Origin: Diabrotica undecimpunctata
Taxonomy: Eukaryota; Arthropoda; Insecta; Coleoptera; Chrysomelidae
Reading direction: 5' to 3'
Length of the DNA: 64,000 nucleotides
NCBI RefSeq assembly: GCF_040954645.1
Contig: NC_092804.1
Location: forward strand, 92,884,862 to 92,948,861
A program made the translations under genes and the position numbers. The notes beneath the pieces are model-generated. The model saw only the letters and a list, made by a program, of their open reading frames with translations. It ran no database searches and had not been told where the DNA came from. Positions 1 through 10,612 of this stretch are shown piece by piece; the first letter of the stretch is position 1; every line of letters begins with the position of its first letter.

Positions 1-331
1 ATTTGACACATGCGCTATAATAAATATAACAAACTATGCAACTTCTATTGCAGTCAGTTTGTCAGTTATATAAGTCAGTAATCAGTATATAGGTTGATTG
101 ATTTTGTATTTAAATAATGCCAAATTTATTCAAAGTGGGCACTATTTGGTTTTTCTTAAAGCTTTAAAACATCACATTACATCTAGGGCCATGCAAGATG
201 CAAGTCTAAGCCTATTATAATAGGGTTACATTGGATGCGTAAACGTGCGCTCACGTATGTCAATGTGTCTTCAGATATGTTTACATTGGGGAAAATATAT
301 GCTTCTGAAAAAGAAAAAGCGATATTGAGGT
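1..331. other. AT-rich flank, no gene recognised
   Basis: I see no ORF of interest, no RNA gene and no recognisable repeat before the TA tract. Confidence 0.5.
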
Positions 332-900
<569 letters not shown>

Positions 901-986
901 AAAGGGGAGGGAGGATGTAACAAGATTATACTTGGCAACCCTGTCAACCATTGTGACGTAGGATGCTGTCAACGGTTGTGTGCCAT
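901..986 (+). mobile_element. LTR fragment of Ty3/Gypsy family G2
   Basis: A purine tract (901-914) followed by TGTAACAAGATTATAC matches the polypurine tract and start of the 3' LTR of element G2 at 36031-36115 with few differences. The match stops at 986, where a different repeat begins. It is a truncated relic of a second G2-family insertion. Confidence 0.8.
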
Positions 987-1110
987 CATGGTACAATGAA
1001 TACACAAGGTATGATATTGCGCATGACATTTGACATCTGGCCCAGGAGTGTGACTTAGTTAAGATCGCCTGAACCACCTCGAACCCATTATTACAGCTTA
1101 ACGTACACAT
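987..1110 (-). mobile_element. Half of a MITE-like element inside the LTR fragment
   Basis: From CATGGTACAATGAATACAC (987) onward the sequence is the reverse complement of 30285-30375, which abuts the other side of the same LTR position in G2. Flanks GTGTGCCAT (978-986) here and GTCTGCCAT (30376-30384) there look like a 9-bp target duplication. The uninterrupted LTR at 36043 lacks the insert. Family not identified. Confidence 0.45.
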
Positions 1111-1872
1111 TAATTTTGAAATTATGGTTAAAAAGTGATCTAATTTTTTTTAAATGTTTTGTTTTGGTTATAATTGAATAAAAAATATATTTTCAGTAGC
1201 GTAAAACCTTTACTTCTCTTAGAGATTCAGGCAAAATTTTTTTTGTTTTCATACATATATTAATAATATAAGTTCTGCAGAGGAAATACTGTGAATAGGT
1301 AAATAGTAGTAGATTTGCTTATTCTGATTCACTGTCACTCACTTCCAAGCAGTTTTACTGAAATAAAAACAAAATAGAGTACAATAGAGAAAAATCTGTT
1401 TTACAATTCAATATGGTTTTTTAGATGAGTTATAATGAAATTTAGTAAAATAAAAAATATACACATTACTATAACCTACCGATTATTATATGCAAAATTT
1501 ACTTATCAAACAATATAATAATATGAAAATAAGACAAAAATTAGTTCAAACGCAAAACACAATAAATATCGACTTCAGACGACTTTACAGCGGCAAGACA
1601 GAAAGCTTGTATAAAAACAAAAGTTCAACAATAATATCGGTTATCAATGGTGACTATTGCAAATTGCAAGTTATAAGATAATAAATATATTTTAAAATAT
1701 CTTAATACTGACTGAGTCATCTATTTTATAATAGAAAAATAATTTTGATATATGCTTATATATGACTGTGTCTTTATACAAATGGTGTTTAGTTACTATT
1801 TATTTATACTGTATAGTATATAGTAGTTATTTGCCATTGTATATCTGGTTTTGTACCTTTTTCAAAGTACGC
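1111..1872. other. AT-rich sequence, no gene recognised
   Basis: Only short, low-complexity reading frames are present, such as 1490-1681. It probably lies upstream of the THAP exon, but I cannot place a promoter or a start codon. Confidence 0.4.
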
Positions 1873-1966
1873 TGTGCAATTGCTTGTTGCAATAGTGACA
1901 ATGAAGATAAAATTTAGGTTTCATATATTTCCTAAAGATAGCGTGACCAGAAAACTGTGGATTATA
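1873..1966 (+). pseudogene. THAP-domain exon, 5' part (split by the Polinton)
   Basis: The translation from 1873 starts with a Cys pair (CAIACCNSDNED) and, after a one-base shift near 1911-1920, continues as FHIFPKDSVTRKLWII. These fit the first half of a THAP C2CH zinc finger: the first two Cys, the FP motif and the Trp. The exon is cut at 1966 by the Polinton and resumes in frame at 17744. THAP domains bind DNA and occur in cellular regulators and in P-element-type transposases, and I cannot tell which this is. The frameshift and a TAG after the Polinton argue for a decayed copy. No start codon is evident. Confidence 0.7.
1961..1966. repeat. Polinton target-site duplication, left
   Basis: ATTATA immediately before the left TIR is repeated at 17744-17749. 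The paralogous THAP copy on the minus strand near 61610-61615 has a single ATTATA at this point, as expected for an empty site. Confidence 0.95.
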
Positions 1967-2104
1967 AGTAGATAGGTAGCCATTTCAGTCCACTTTTTTC
2001 CCCAGATTCTGGGGAAAAACCGCTCGCTCCTTATGGAGAATATGGCAAATTTCCCCAGACCCCTGACACAGATTTCCCCAGATTCGGCCTAACCAAACCT
2101 AACC

Positions 2105-2200
2105 TAAACGTGAAGATAGCATCAATTCTTCTTCTTTTACGCAACATTAATTCTTCTTCTTTTACACAACGTGAAGATAGCGTCAATTCTTCTTCTTAAA
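2105..2200. repeat. Short direct repeats near the left Polinton tip
   Basis: The motif AATTCTTCTTCTT recurs three times, with GTGAAGATAGC copies between them (2110-2198). The mirrored set is at about 17518-17602. Subterminal repeats could be binding sites for element proteins, which is inference only. Confidence 0.6.
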
Positions 2201-2332
2201 TTTAGTAATTAGCCATTTTTAATATGAATTAATTTACATATTATTTTTGTATTTTAAATATTATCCACTATCTATAAGACGATTTTAATCCAAATTATTA
2301 AATTATTAATTATTATTATTAAACAAAAAATT

Positions 2333-2407
2333 CTACCGTGTGTAGGAATCGAACTCGGGACTAGCACCACCGAAGCTAAGTATCCACGTCGCTAAGCCAC
2401 ATAGACG
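2333..2407 (-). other. tRNA-like sequence in the left TIR
   Basis: On the minus strand this has an A-box-like TGGCTTAGCGACGTGG followed about 30 nt later by a B-box-like GAGTTCGATTCC, spaced as in a tRNA gene or tRNA-derived SINE. Acceptor and T stems pair poorly, so a functional tRNA is unlikely. It could be a decayed tRNA or a Pol III promoter relic. The mirrored copy is at 17303-17377. Confidence 0.35.
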
Positions 2408-2624
2408 TATAAAATTCACAAACAACAATCTGTATAAAAAAAAAAACAAATACGGCATAGGTATCAAAATCTGCGTATGTAATTTATCATCAACAGGTAA
2501 TGTACAAAAAAATTTCGATATACTTTGTATATTATTGTTCTACAATAAATGTCAAGAGAGACGATATGGATAATATTTCAAATATATTTTTAACTGTAAA
2601 TGTGTTGGTGAAAATACCATTTGA

Positions 2625-2815
2625 ATACTTGCAACGTCCAAACGGCTCAACGTATAACAATGTGTAAGGTATCGATGAAAAGGGGGTGAGGTAATGAATA
2701 CGTTAACAAAAAAGACAAATCCAAAAGACAATGCCAAAAGGACACTAAGCTTGTAACGTCTAAACGGCTCAACGTATAACAATGTGTAAGGTATCGAGGA
2801 AAAGGGGAAAAGGGT
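2625..2815. repeat. Two direct repeats of about 60 bp
   Basis: Two copies (about 2628-2690 and 2750-2812) share AACGGCTCAACGTATAACAA and the following GTGTAAGGTATCGA. The copies differ by a few bases. Confidence 0.8.
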
Positions 2816-2826
2816 AACTAATACGT

Positions 2827-2995
2827 TAAGAAACGAATACACAAAGTATAAAAATACACAAGTTATACGCCTTTATATTAAGACAGACACCAAGAAACGA
2901 ATACACAAAGTATAAAAATACACAAGTTATAAGCCTTTATATTAAGACAGAGACTAAGAAACGAATACAGAAAGTATAAAAATAAAAAAAATACA
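2827..2995. repeat. Three tandem repeats of about 62 bp
   Basis: Units begin AAGAAACGAATACA and contain AAAGTATAAAAATA and CCTTTATATTAAGACAGA. The third unit is truncated. Mirrored at about 16720-16890 in the right TIR. Confidence 0.85.
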
Positions 2996-3053
2996 AGTTT
3001 TACACACAACACTGATACCTTTATATATAAAAAAATGAACAAGTATTGTTTAT

Positions 3054-3293
3054 TTACATTACATTAGTACCAAAAAGCACGTCTGTATAAGCTTCCTCCA
3101 TCTTTAGTAAGCGATTAGGATATGCCAACCAAAATCGTCCCTTTTTCACAAAACCTAGTAGGTCACGTAGCGTCTTATCCAGGTAACCATTATTCAAATA
3201 TCGGATAAGTTTGCGTCGGAAATCAGTATTTTTAATTATTTGATGTAATTTAATGTGAACGTCGTCTGTTAATGCCTCAATTTGCGTTTTCAT
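3054..3293 (-). CDS. Hypothetical Polinton TIR protein (79 aa)
   Basis: The product is a charged small protein ending in a conserved-looking block (TLRDLLGFVKKGRFWLAYPN). Its ATG overlaps the TGA of the upstream ORF by 4 nt. The frame also stays open upstream for about 30 Glu/Arg/Gln-rich codons, apart from one TGA, so the true gene may be longer with a coiled-coil N-terminus and a nonsense change. No family recognised. An almost identical copy lies at 16419-16658. Confidence 0.45.
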   Translation of the reverse strand: MKTQIEALTDDVHIKLHQIIKNTDFRRKLIRYLNNGYLDKTLRDLLGFVKKGRFWLAYPNRLLKMEEAYTDVLFGTNVM

Positions 3294-3508
3294 GTGTAAA
3301 CGTCGTTCTTCTCTAAGTAATCATTTTGCTTCCAATCTCCTTTGATCTTCATTCTCTCGGTTTGACCGTTGCTCAGCTTCTTCTTGTGATTCTTCGTGAT
3401 GGTGATGTTTGTTACATGATATGGACACAGTTCTAGTTTAGTTCCAATTGTTCCTTTGGAATAGTCGTTTACACCCGCAAGGTTTTTCAGATTCACATAT
3501 TGTATCAT
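3290..3508 (-). CDS. Hypothetical Polinton TIR ORF (72 aa)
   Basis: Starts with ATG at 3508 and ends 4 nt inside the next ORF. Composition is unremarkable and no domain is recognised. The second half overlaps the Glu/Arg-rich alternative frame of the downstream gene, so only the first 40 residues may be genuine, joined by a frameshift. Copy at 16204-16422. Confidence 0.3.
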   Translation of the reverse strand: MIQYVNLKNLAGVNDYSKGTIGTKLELCPYHVTNITITKNHKKKLSNGQTERMKIKGDWKQNDYLEKNDVYT

Positions 3509-3607
3509 AAGACATTATGTCACATAACCAGAGGAATCTAAACGACGCGTGAACGGTAGGAATATCTGAAACAGAATAAAGTGCTTAATTAGGGTATAAG
3601 GTACACG

Positions 3608-3850
3608 TTCATCCATAAGAATCAATGTAAAAAAGTGCGGCATTTATCGCATGTAGTAAAATTGATTACATTAGCTGTAAACACCAAAGTTATATCTTCG
3701 GTCGGACGGAAGATTAAATGGTATAACATTATGCTCAAAAGGCCTCTGAAATGTGCAGATTTGTGCTTGTTCTTCCATAAGAATCAATGTAAGAGTGCTG
3801 CATTTATCGCTTTTAGTCAACTTGATTACATTAGTTGTAAACAGACAAAA
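3608..3850. repeat. Two direct repeats upstream of the transglutaminase-like gene
   Basis: Copies at about 3613-3690 and 3777-3846 share CCATAAGAATCAATGTAA, GCATTTATCGC and TTGATTACATTAG. They sit 100-340 bp before the ATG at 3950, a plausible place for regulatory repeats. Confidence 0.6.
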
Positions 3851-3949
3851 AATCTTGATTACCCCCATCACTTTCATCATTAACACACTCTGAATAATAC
3901 CAGCAAGCGGTCATTCATCGAATAACAGTCAAAGCAGACACATCGCAGT

Positions 3950-4411
3950 ATGGCCAATCTTATGAAACAGTACATTCAGTTAAACTTAATTAAGACATGT
4001 ATTGAGCAAGAATTTATTCGGGCCAACTACGCAGGCGCGTGTTTACCGACTAGTTTAATATTGCATGAAGTCGCAAAGCAATATGGAATAACAACAAAGG
4101 TCGTAGTAGGTACAAAGTGTTACTCAAATGGAGTTACAATCACACCACATTTCTGGAATGAGCATAATGAAATAATATACGATCCAACAGACGCAATTAC
4201 AAAACATCATCTACCTCATCAAATAAAATTTACTATGAAAAAAGGAATGGTCATGTGTAAAAGTGATGAAGACAGAAAAATGGTTGATATATATCACGAT
4301 TTTAAGAAAAACAGATCGACGGCAGCATATTTTGAGGAGGCTCCGGAATCTCTACTAGAGTTACGTACAAACATTTTTATTGCTGTAGCACAGATACTAG
4401 GAAATAAATAA
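3950..4411 (+). CDS. Transglutaminase-like / papain-fold cysteine enzyme (153 aa)
   Basis: The ORF starts with ATG in CAGTATGG and is intact. The central part reads NYAGACLPTSLILHEVAKQYG, then a strand (TTKVVVGTKC), then ITPHFWNEHNE and IIYDPTDA. The order Cys at a helix start, His before an aromatic strand, Asp on the next strand is the Cys-His-Asp arrangement of transglutaminase-like cysteine proteases and transferases. The fold assignment is mine, from the motif alone. It is not the adenovirus-type protease normally found in Polintons, nor a known structural gene. No signal peptide is seen. It lies 420 bp upstream of the MMP in the TIR and is duplicated intact at 15301-15762, which suggests selection or recent TIR copying. 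Confidence 0.55.
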   Translation: MANLMKQYIQLNLIKTCIEQEFIRANYAGACLPTSLILHEVAKQYGITTKVVVGTKCYSNGVTITPHFWNEHNEIIYDPTDAITKHHLPHQIKFTMKKGMVMCKSDEDRKMVDIYHDFKKNRSTAAYFEEAPESLLELRTNIFIAVAQILGNK

Positions 4412-4832
4412 AAGTAATGTTCTAAAGTAATTGTTTTTTTTTTAAAACCCATTGTTGAAATGACCTACCTACGAAGAAATGTTCTATGAAACCTCTAAAA
4501 ATATATAAAATAGTACTTACGTCTTTTAATTTTTGTAGCCCAAACACAAACAAACACCTTATCGTCAAGGTTCTTGTAGCACAAATAACCACTGTTACTT
4601 TTCGTACATGTTGACTGACACAAACACCCACTGGTACTTTTCGTAAATGTGGACTGGCACACTCACTGTTACTTTTCGTAAACGTTGACGGGCACAAGCA
4701 ACCGTTGTTACTTTCGCAATGTTGACTGCAGACTGGTAGTACAAAACGTATTCGTTCATTAAATAGACAGGCTGGTATGACGTAACTCACGCTAAAACTA
4801 TGTTGCGCAATATTTCGTAAGACTATTCATTT
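4412..4832. repeat. Intergenic region with about 39-bp imperfect tandem repeats
   Basis: Between 4590 and 4740 at least three units carry CTGTTACTTTTCGTA or close variants followed by GTTGAC. A minus-strand reading frame crosses it but only reflects the repeat. As the region lies just before the MMP start, it may act as its promoter (inference). Confidence 0.6.
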
Positions 4833-6179
4833 ATGCATCACATGCCGGGCTTAATTATTAAATGGTATTTTCCTCAAAGAACGCCCAAGGCCCAAAAAGA
4901 CGCAGAAATGGCATTTCAGATGTGGCAAAATGTTTCAACCTTAACATTCACAATGGTTACAAATCCTACGCTAGAGCCACCAGATATAACCATAACTATT
5001 TTTAGGGGAACTCATAATTTTAGAGCAAATTGTATGGGAGATGACGAATGTCCTATTAGATTTGTTGGAGGTGCTGCTTTAGGACATTCATACTTTCCTC
5101 ATTCCACAGACACCTGTACAGAAATACATTTAGATTTAAGCCCTGGCATTTTGGAAACGACTCTATACCTGAAGGCCGTATAAGTTTTCTTATGGTACTG
5201 GTTCATGAAATTGGGCATGCTCTTGGAATCGGTCATAGTGGTACTCAAAGCGCTATCATGTATAATATGTATCAGCATAAGATTAGTGGTCTACATAATG
5301 ATGATATAAATGCAATACAGTATCTATATGGGCCTAACAATACATATGCTCCAAACCCAAAGTTTACAACAACTAGCTCAACAACAACTCGTAAGCAACC
5401 GACCCGTTCAAGGTATACAACGGTACATACACCAACAACTAGTTCGACAACGTCAAGACCAACAACTAGTTCGACAAGACCAAGGCCTAGTAAGCAACCG
5501 AAAAATTTGTGTGATATTGTTCCAGATTTTATGTTTCTAGCCACTGCTCCAGAGTTTTCAAATTTACCGATTATATATATCGCCCGCGATAAATTTATAT
5601 GGAAACTAGACTTGAACGAAATGATTATTCCATCTCAGCCTGAACTTCTTGCTGATTATGTTCCTGCAGAATTACGTCAATACACTTTTTTAGTTCTTTT
5701 CTTTTACACAACACATTTTTCAAACAACAGGCGGTGATTTGGTTACAATTGTGCCACCAAACAAATATTTCTCAGCATCCTTTCCTAGCATTCAATATAT
5801 TGATAATTTTACACTTAATATACCCAAGAAGGCCCACATCAATGCTATTTTTCAATCAAATTCCGGGCAATCCTATACATTTTACAACAATATGTCATAT
5901 ATAGAATTTTCTAATGATTTTACTAGCGAGGTAAGAAGAGGCTGGATAAAAGACATATTTCCGGGAATACCTGAAGATATTTCTCTCGCACTTCGTTGGA
6001 TTGACGGTCATATGTACTTTTTCCGTCAAAATACTTACTATAAATTTAATGAATTTACTAGAAAAGTTGTGGCCGCTGGACAATTTAACTGGAATCTATT
6101 TGGGGTGCCCTGTCCAAACGAAAATATCTTACAACAATTAAAAACTCTAATATCTAAACTTGTATCTGTATATAATTAA
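4833..6179 (+). pseudogene. Matrix metalloproteinase with hemopexin domain, two exons, one frameshift
   Basis: Exon 1 is 4833-5675 and exon 2 is 5731-6179, joined across a 55-bp GT-AG intron that restores the frame. The first 110 residues match the N-terminal MMP catalytic fold. After a one-base frameshift near 5140 comes HEIGHALGIGH (5204-5236), the zinc-binding HExxHxxGxxH motif, then the Met-turn SAIMYNMY. A Thr/Ser/Arg/Pro hinge follows (5350-5510), then hemopexin repeats bounded by Cys at LCDIVPDF and GVPC. No signal peptide or cysteine-switch propeptide is visible. MMPs cut extracellular matrix, and some insect viruses carry them. The right TIR has exon 1 only, with the same frameshift. 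The frameshift could be real decay or an assembly error. Confidence 0.88.
5676..5730 (+). other. 55-bp spliceosomal intron in the MMP
   Basis: Begins GTCAAT and ends CAACAG after a T-rich stretch. Removal joins ...GAATTAC to GCGGTGATTT and continues the hemopexin frame (ELR|GDLVTIV). Without splicing the frame hits a stop at 5735. The first intron base is also the first base outside the TIR. Confidence 0.8.
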
Positions 6180-6842
6180 AAAAAAAGTGTAAAAGATGTG
6201 TTTTGTGTTTACGAGTAATAATAAAAATTGTAAAAATATATGTTTTTTATTTACCAATACAAATTCCCGGAAGAAGCTAACATTCTATTTACTATGTAAC
6301 ATGTGTTCAAAGCCAAATATTATGTTAGAATTGTAAAGAATAAAAAGATTTTTAGCTAAACTGCAATATATTTACGACTTAAAATGTTAGATAATAAGTA
6401 ACAAAAAATATAAGTCTATACAGGGATATGTTAGTCATCGGGATGGATATACACCTAACCAAACATATTTAAGGTATTGGTACTGTTGGACGAGTCCATT
6501 TAACTCACAAAATAGGGGAGTTCGCTATGCAAACGGCAAACTTTTTTTCAATTTCATTAAAATCTATAACACAGATAAGGACAAATAGCAGTTTTATGTA
6601 ATAATTGAATGTTATGTTATTATTAAGTGATGTGTCTTTAAACAAACTCGTCCTAGTTTTTCAAAATCACTAATATTTTTCACGTTTCAAGGTCAACAAA
6701 GAGGTATAAAAGAACGCCCTAATAGAAGCCCTGTTCATTCTGCTGTCAACCTTCAACGAGTACGTCACGCTATAACTTTTACTGTGAACGTCGTGATTTG
6801 TTAGTGTCCAGTGTTGTTGTTGTTGTTCTCAAGGCGATCATC
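6180..6842 (+). promoter_or_regulatory. Intergenic region with polymerase promoter
   Basis: Poly(A)-like AATAAA near 6219 could end the MMP transcript. TATAAAAG at 6705-6712 with a TCATTC initiator-like site about 28 bp downstream forms a plausible arthropod core promoter for the polymerase gene. No other gene is seen. Confidence 0.6.
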
Positions 6843-9800
6843 ATGGTCTGGTCTTTAATTACCACAGGTAAACGTTTTATTTCTAAATTTAACACCTATT
6901 TAAATTCGTTTCAATTACGTTATGAAGAGTGCAAAGGTAATTTAAATATTGATTTATCAAAGATATTAGAAAAAGGTATACAGGATGCTAAAGAAGGAGC
7001 CGGCTTTCAAAAAGGGGATAAAATTCGTATAATTGTTCGTAATGAAAAGTTTAAACATCCCATATCAACAGGTACTGAAACAGATTTAAATACGGATAAT
7101 ATCTTGGATCATATCGAAAACATTGTAACTTCTGACGAGTCGGTTCAAGTCGAAAATACTATATTTGATATACAAATTTTCAAGATACCTAGGGGTAGCG
7201 GACGACATAAAATTATAAATTTGGCAGAGGACCGTCGCACCAAGAAAAGCATTACCCAGATTAAAAATACCGACACTTTATGCGGGGCTCGAGCAGTTAT
7301 AGTGGGCTTAACATACGTCACAAACGAGATTTTGGGTCACAAATTGATCAAAAGTGATGTTCATAACATACGTATAGGTCGAAAATTGCAGACTGATTTG
7401 GCCGAAAAACTTTGCAACCTGTTGGACGGTTGTTATATCGAAGGTTTCACGCTGACCGATTTTAAACAGGTCGAAGAACTACTGGATGTACAAATAAAGA
7501 TAATTTGCGCTGAAAATTTCAACACAATCATATACGAGGGCCCCGAAAAAACAACCAAGATTTATTTGTATAAAAACGGGAATCATTTTGATGTTATAAA
7601 CAGTTTGAAAGGTCTATACGGTACCCACTTTTACTGCGAGAAATGCGACACCCCTTATCAAGGCAAAAATAAGCACAAATGCAAGAAAGCACCACTTTGT
7701 ACGATTTGCAAACATCCCGAGCATGACTTGACTACAAAAAGCAAAGTTTTGTGCAAGGACTGTAACCGTTATTGCTACAACAATGAATGTTTAAGAAACC
7801 ATACAGAAGCTTGCAAAGAATTATTTAAATGTGACAAATGTAATAAACTATGCAAGAGAGATAAGGAGCATGTATGCGGTTACTCCATGTGCAGAAACTG
7901 TAATACCTTTGTAGAAATAGCTACGCATCAGTGTTACATGATGAAAAAACCAGCCAAAGGAGGAGTTTGTACTGTAGCCTGTACTTGCAATAACAGATCA
8001 AGAGTGATAAATTCAGGCTGTAAAGAAAATCACAAACAGTCACAAAGTTGCAAAGACCCTTGTATATGTAACAATCTCTCTGAAGAAAAAATAATGAAAT
8101 GCTCTTACAACGAAAGATATATATTCTTTGATTACGAGGCAATGCAGGATACAGGCATTCATGTACCGAATCTTGTAATTGCGCAGGATTTCGACGGACA
8201 TAAATTTGTTTTTAAAGACAATGAAGAGTTCTGTAGATGGTTAATTTCCGAGAAACATAGAAATTATACTGCGATAGCCCACAATAGTAAATCATACGAT
8301 TCATATTTCATTTTAAAATATTGCGTGGAAAACACGATAAAGCCGTACACTATCTACAACGGGTCAAAACTTATGCTTTTGGAAGTCGAGGCTCTTAAAC
8401 TAAAAATAATAGACAGCTCTAATTTTGTAGCCGGCCCCTTGTCTGGTTTTCCTAAAACTTTTGGTCTGCACGAATTAAAGAAAGGGTATTTTCCTCACTT
8501 TTTCAACACTCCTGACAATACTCACTACGAAGGCTGCTTACCAGATATTGCGTATTATGGACCCAACACAATGAAACCAAAACAAAGATCTGATTTTAAG
8601 AAATGGTACGATGAGCATAAAAATGACCACTTTGTGTTCCAGAAAGAGCTCCATACCTATTGCGATTCAGATGTTGATATTTTACGACGTGGGTGTTTGG
8701 AATTTCGCAAGGAATTTTTAGAAATAGCAAACATAGACCCATTTCAATATCTGACTATTGCCAGTGTATGTATGGCCATATATAGATCTAAATATCTTCG
8801 AACAAACACCATTGGCATTGTAAAGCAGGAGATAAAGGAGACATATAGCAGGGCATCAATAAAATGGCTCAATCAATTTTCTAACGTACAACATGCTCTT
8901 AATGGCGGAGAAGTGACAATTTGCGGTGGTAAAGTTGATGGTTTCTCGGAAGAGTCGAATACTGTGTACCAGTACCACGGTTGCTTCTGGCATGGTCACC
9001 CAGAATGCTTTAAGAACGACACAGTTAACCACGTCAACAATGAGACAATGAGTGACTTGTACGAGAGAACAATAAGACGATCAAAACAAATAAAAGAAGC
9101 AGGGTACAACTTGGTAGAAATCTGGGAATGTGAATGGATAAAATCAAAAGAATGTAAAAACGCCACAGATCCTCAACTTATTGAACCCTTAAAGCCTCGT
9201 GAAGCATTCTTTGGCGGTAGAACAAACGCCATAAAACTAAACGTGACTGGGAAAAAGCTCAGATACATAGATATTGTATCACTGTATCCAACCGTACAAT
9301 ATTACGATCAATATCCAGTTGGCCACCCTACAAAAATACATGCACCTGAAGTATACGATCCTAATTGGTTTGGTCTAGTACATTGTGAAATACTACCACC
9401 TACTGATTTATACCATCCTGTATTACCTGTCAAAACTGACAAATTAATGTTTCCACTGTGTAATCAATGCGTCTTGAAAGATTGCGAAAATTGTGATCAT
9501 GATGACTCGGAAAGAATGCTGATGGGTACATGGACAACTCTAGAAATTAATAAGGCCTTAGAAAAAGGGTACAAAATAATAAAAATTCACGAGGTGTGGC
9601 ATTTGAGCAAACATCGACAGATTTGTTCAAGGGTTATGTCAAAGATTTTATGAAGATCAAATTAGAGACTAGTCCACATACGTATGCCACAAATGAAGAG
9701 TACGCTCGGGCTGTAAAAGAGCAGATGGACATAGAGCTAGATTTATCTAAAATAGCCCCAAATCCCGGTAAACGAGCAGTCGCTAAAATATGCCTAAATA

Positions 9801-10500
9801 GTCTATGGGTAAATTTGGCCAAAGAATGAATATGAAACAGACAGAGTACGTTTTGGACATTAAAAGATGGTACGAAGTTTTGATGAACGATAAAATAAAT
9901 TTAACAAACGTCACATTTATTAATGATAATATAGCACAAGTCTCTTACGAGTTTAAAGACGTGTTTGTGGAAGACCCAACATCTACGAATATTTTTGTGG
10001 CATTATTTACGACCAGTAACGCTCGTCTAAGACTGTACGAGATGATTGATAGGCTAGGAGAGGCTGTAGCTTATTTCGACACAGACTCCATTGTTTACAT
10101 TGATGATGGCCTAAACACTGTCGAAACAGGTGAAATGTTGGGCGATTGGAGTGATGAGTTGCCTGGAGATGACTACATAGTTGAATGGCTCAGTACAGGT
10201 CCTAAAAGTTATTTTTACAAAACAGCCAAGGGCAAAGAGGTGACTAAAATCAAAGGTTTCACTTTAAACTACGAAAACAGCCTAGTACTCAATGCCTCCG
10301 CCATGAATGACATCATACACGATCCAACCAAAGAAATTAAGCTCACGTATGACCAGATCGGCAGGGATACAGAGACCAAAGATATTGTTACGAGAAAAAG
10401 GGTATCAAAGACTTTCAAGATGGCCTACAAGAAACGAAAAATAATACAAAGTGATGACTCATTAATTGACACAGCACCTCTTGGCTTTCAAAAATTATAA
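6843..10500 (+). pseudogene. Polinton family B DNA polymerase, two frameshifts
   Basis: The chosen start is ATG 6843 (MVWSLITTG); the frame is open slightly upstream but without ATG. Residues 1-130 form the N-terminal domain seen in metazoan Polinton polymerases. Residues about 255-420 are a Cys/His-rich zinc-binding region. Exonuclease motifs are FDYEAM (near 429), AHNSKSYDSY (near 480) and YCDSDVDIL (near 606). Polymerase motif A is DIVSLYPT (near 809), motif B KICLNSLW (9786) and motif C YFDTDS (10074). This is the protein-primed type that would copy the element. One-base frameshifts lie near 9603 and, inside motif B, near 9808. Both are at short base runs, so sequencing error is possible, but as written the enzyme is dead. 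Confidence 0.93.
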
Positions 10501-10612
10501 TAATATTACGCATTAGACATTGTACATCATTCTTTATTAGACGCTGTTACAGGAAAGACGTGTTTTGTCTCGCTCGTGTTTTCGATAAATTTTGATTTTG
10601 TATAAATTAACA

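Larger units (their letters stand above)
1967..5675 (+). repeat. Polinton left terminal inverted repeat
   Basis: About 3.7 kb, nearly identical in inverted orientation to 14039-17743. This is much longer than the few hundred bases usual for Polintons. It holds a tRNA-like sequence, tandem repeats, small ORFs, the transglutaminase-like gene and the 5' exon of the MMP. The inner end at 5675 falls on the MMP exon-intron junction. Confidence 0.97.

Noticed and set aside
2333..2407. Functional tRNA gene
   Set aside because: Box motifs fit but acceptor and T stems do not pair, so reported only as tRNA-like.
4422..4790. 122-codon minus-strand ORF (and its mirror 14924-15271)
   Set aside because: Follows the imperfect 39-bp repeats and changes length between TIR copies, so not treated as a gene.
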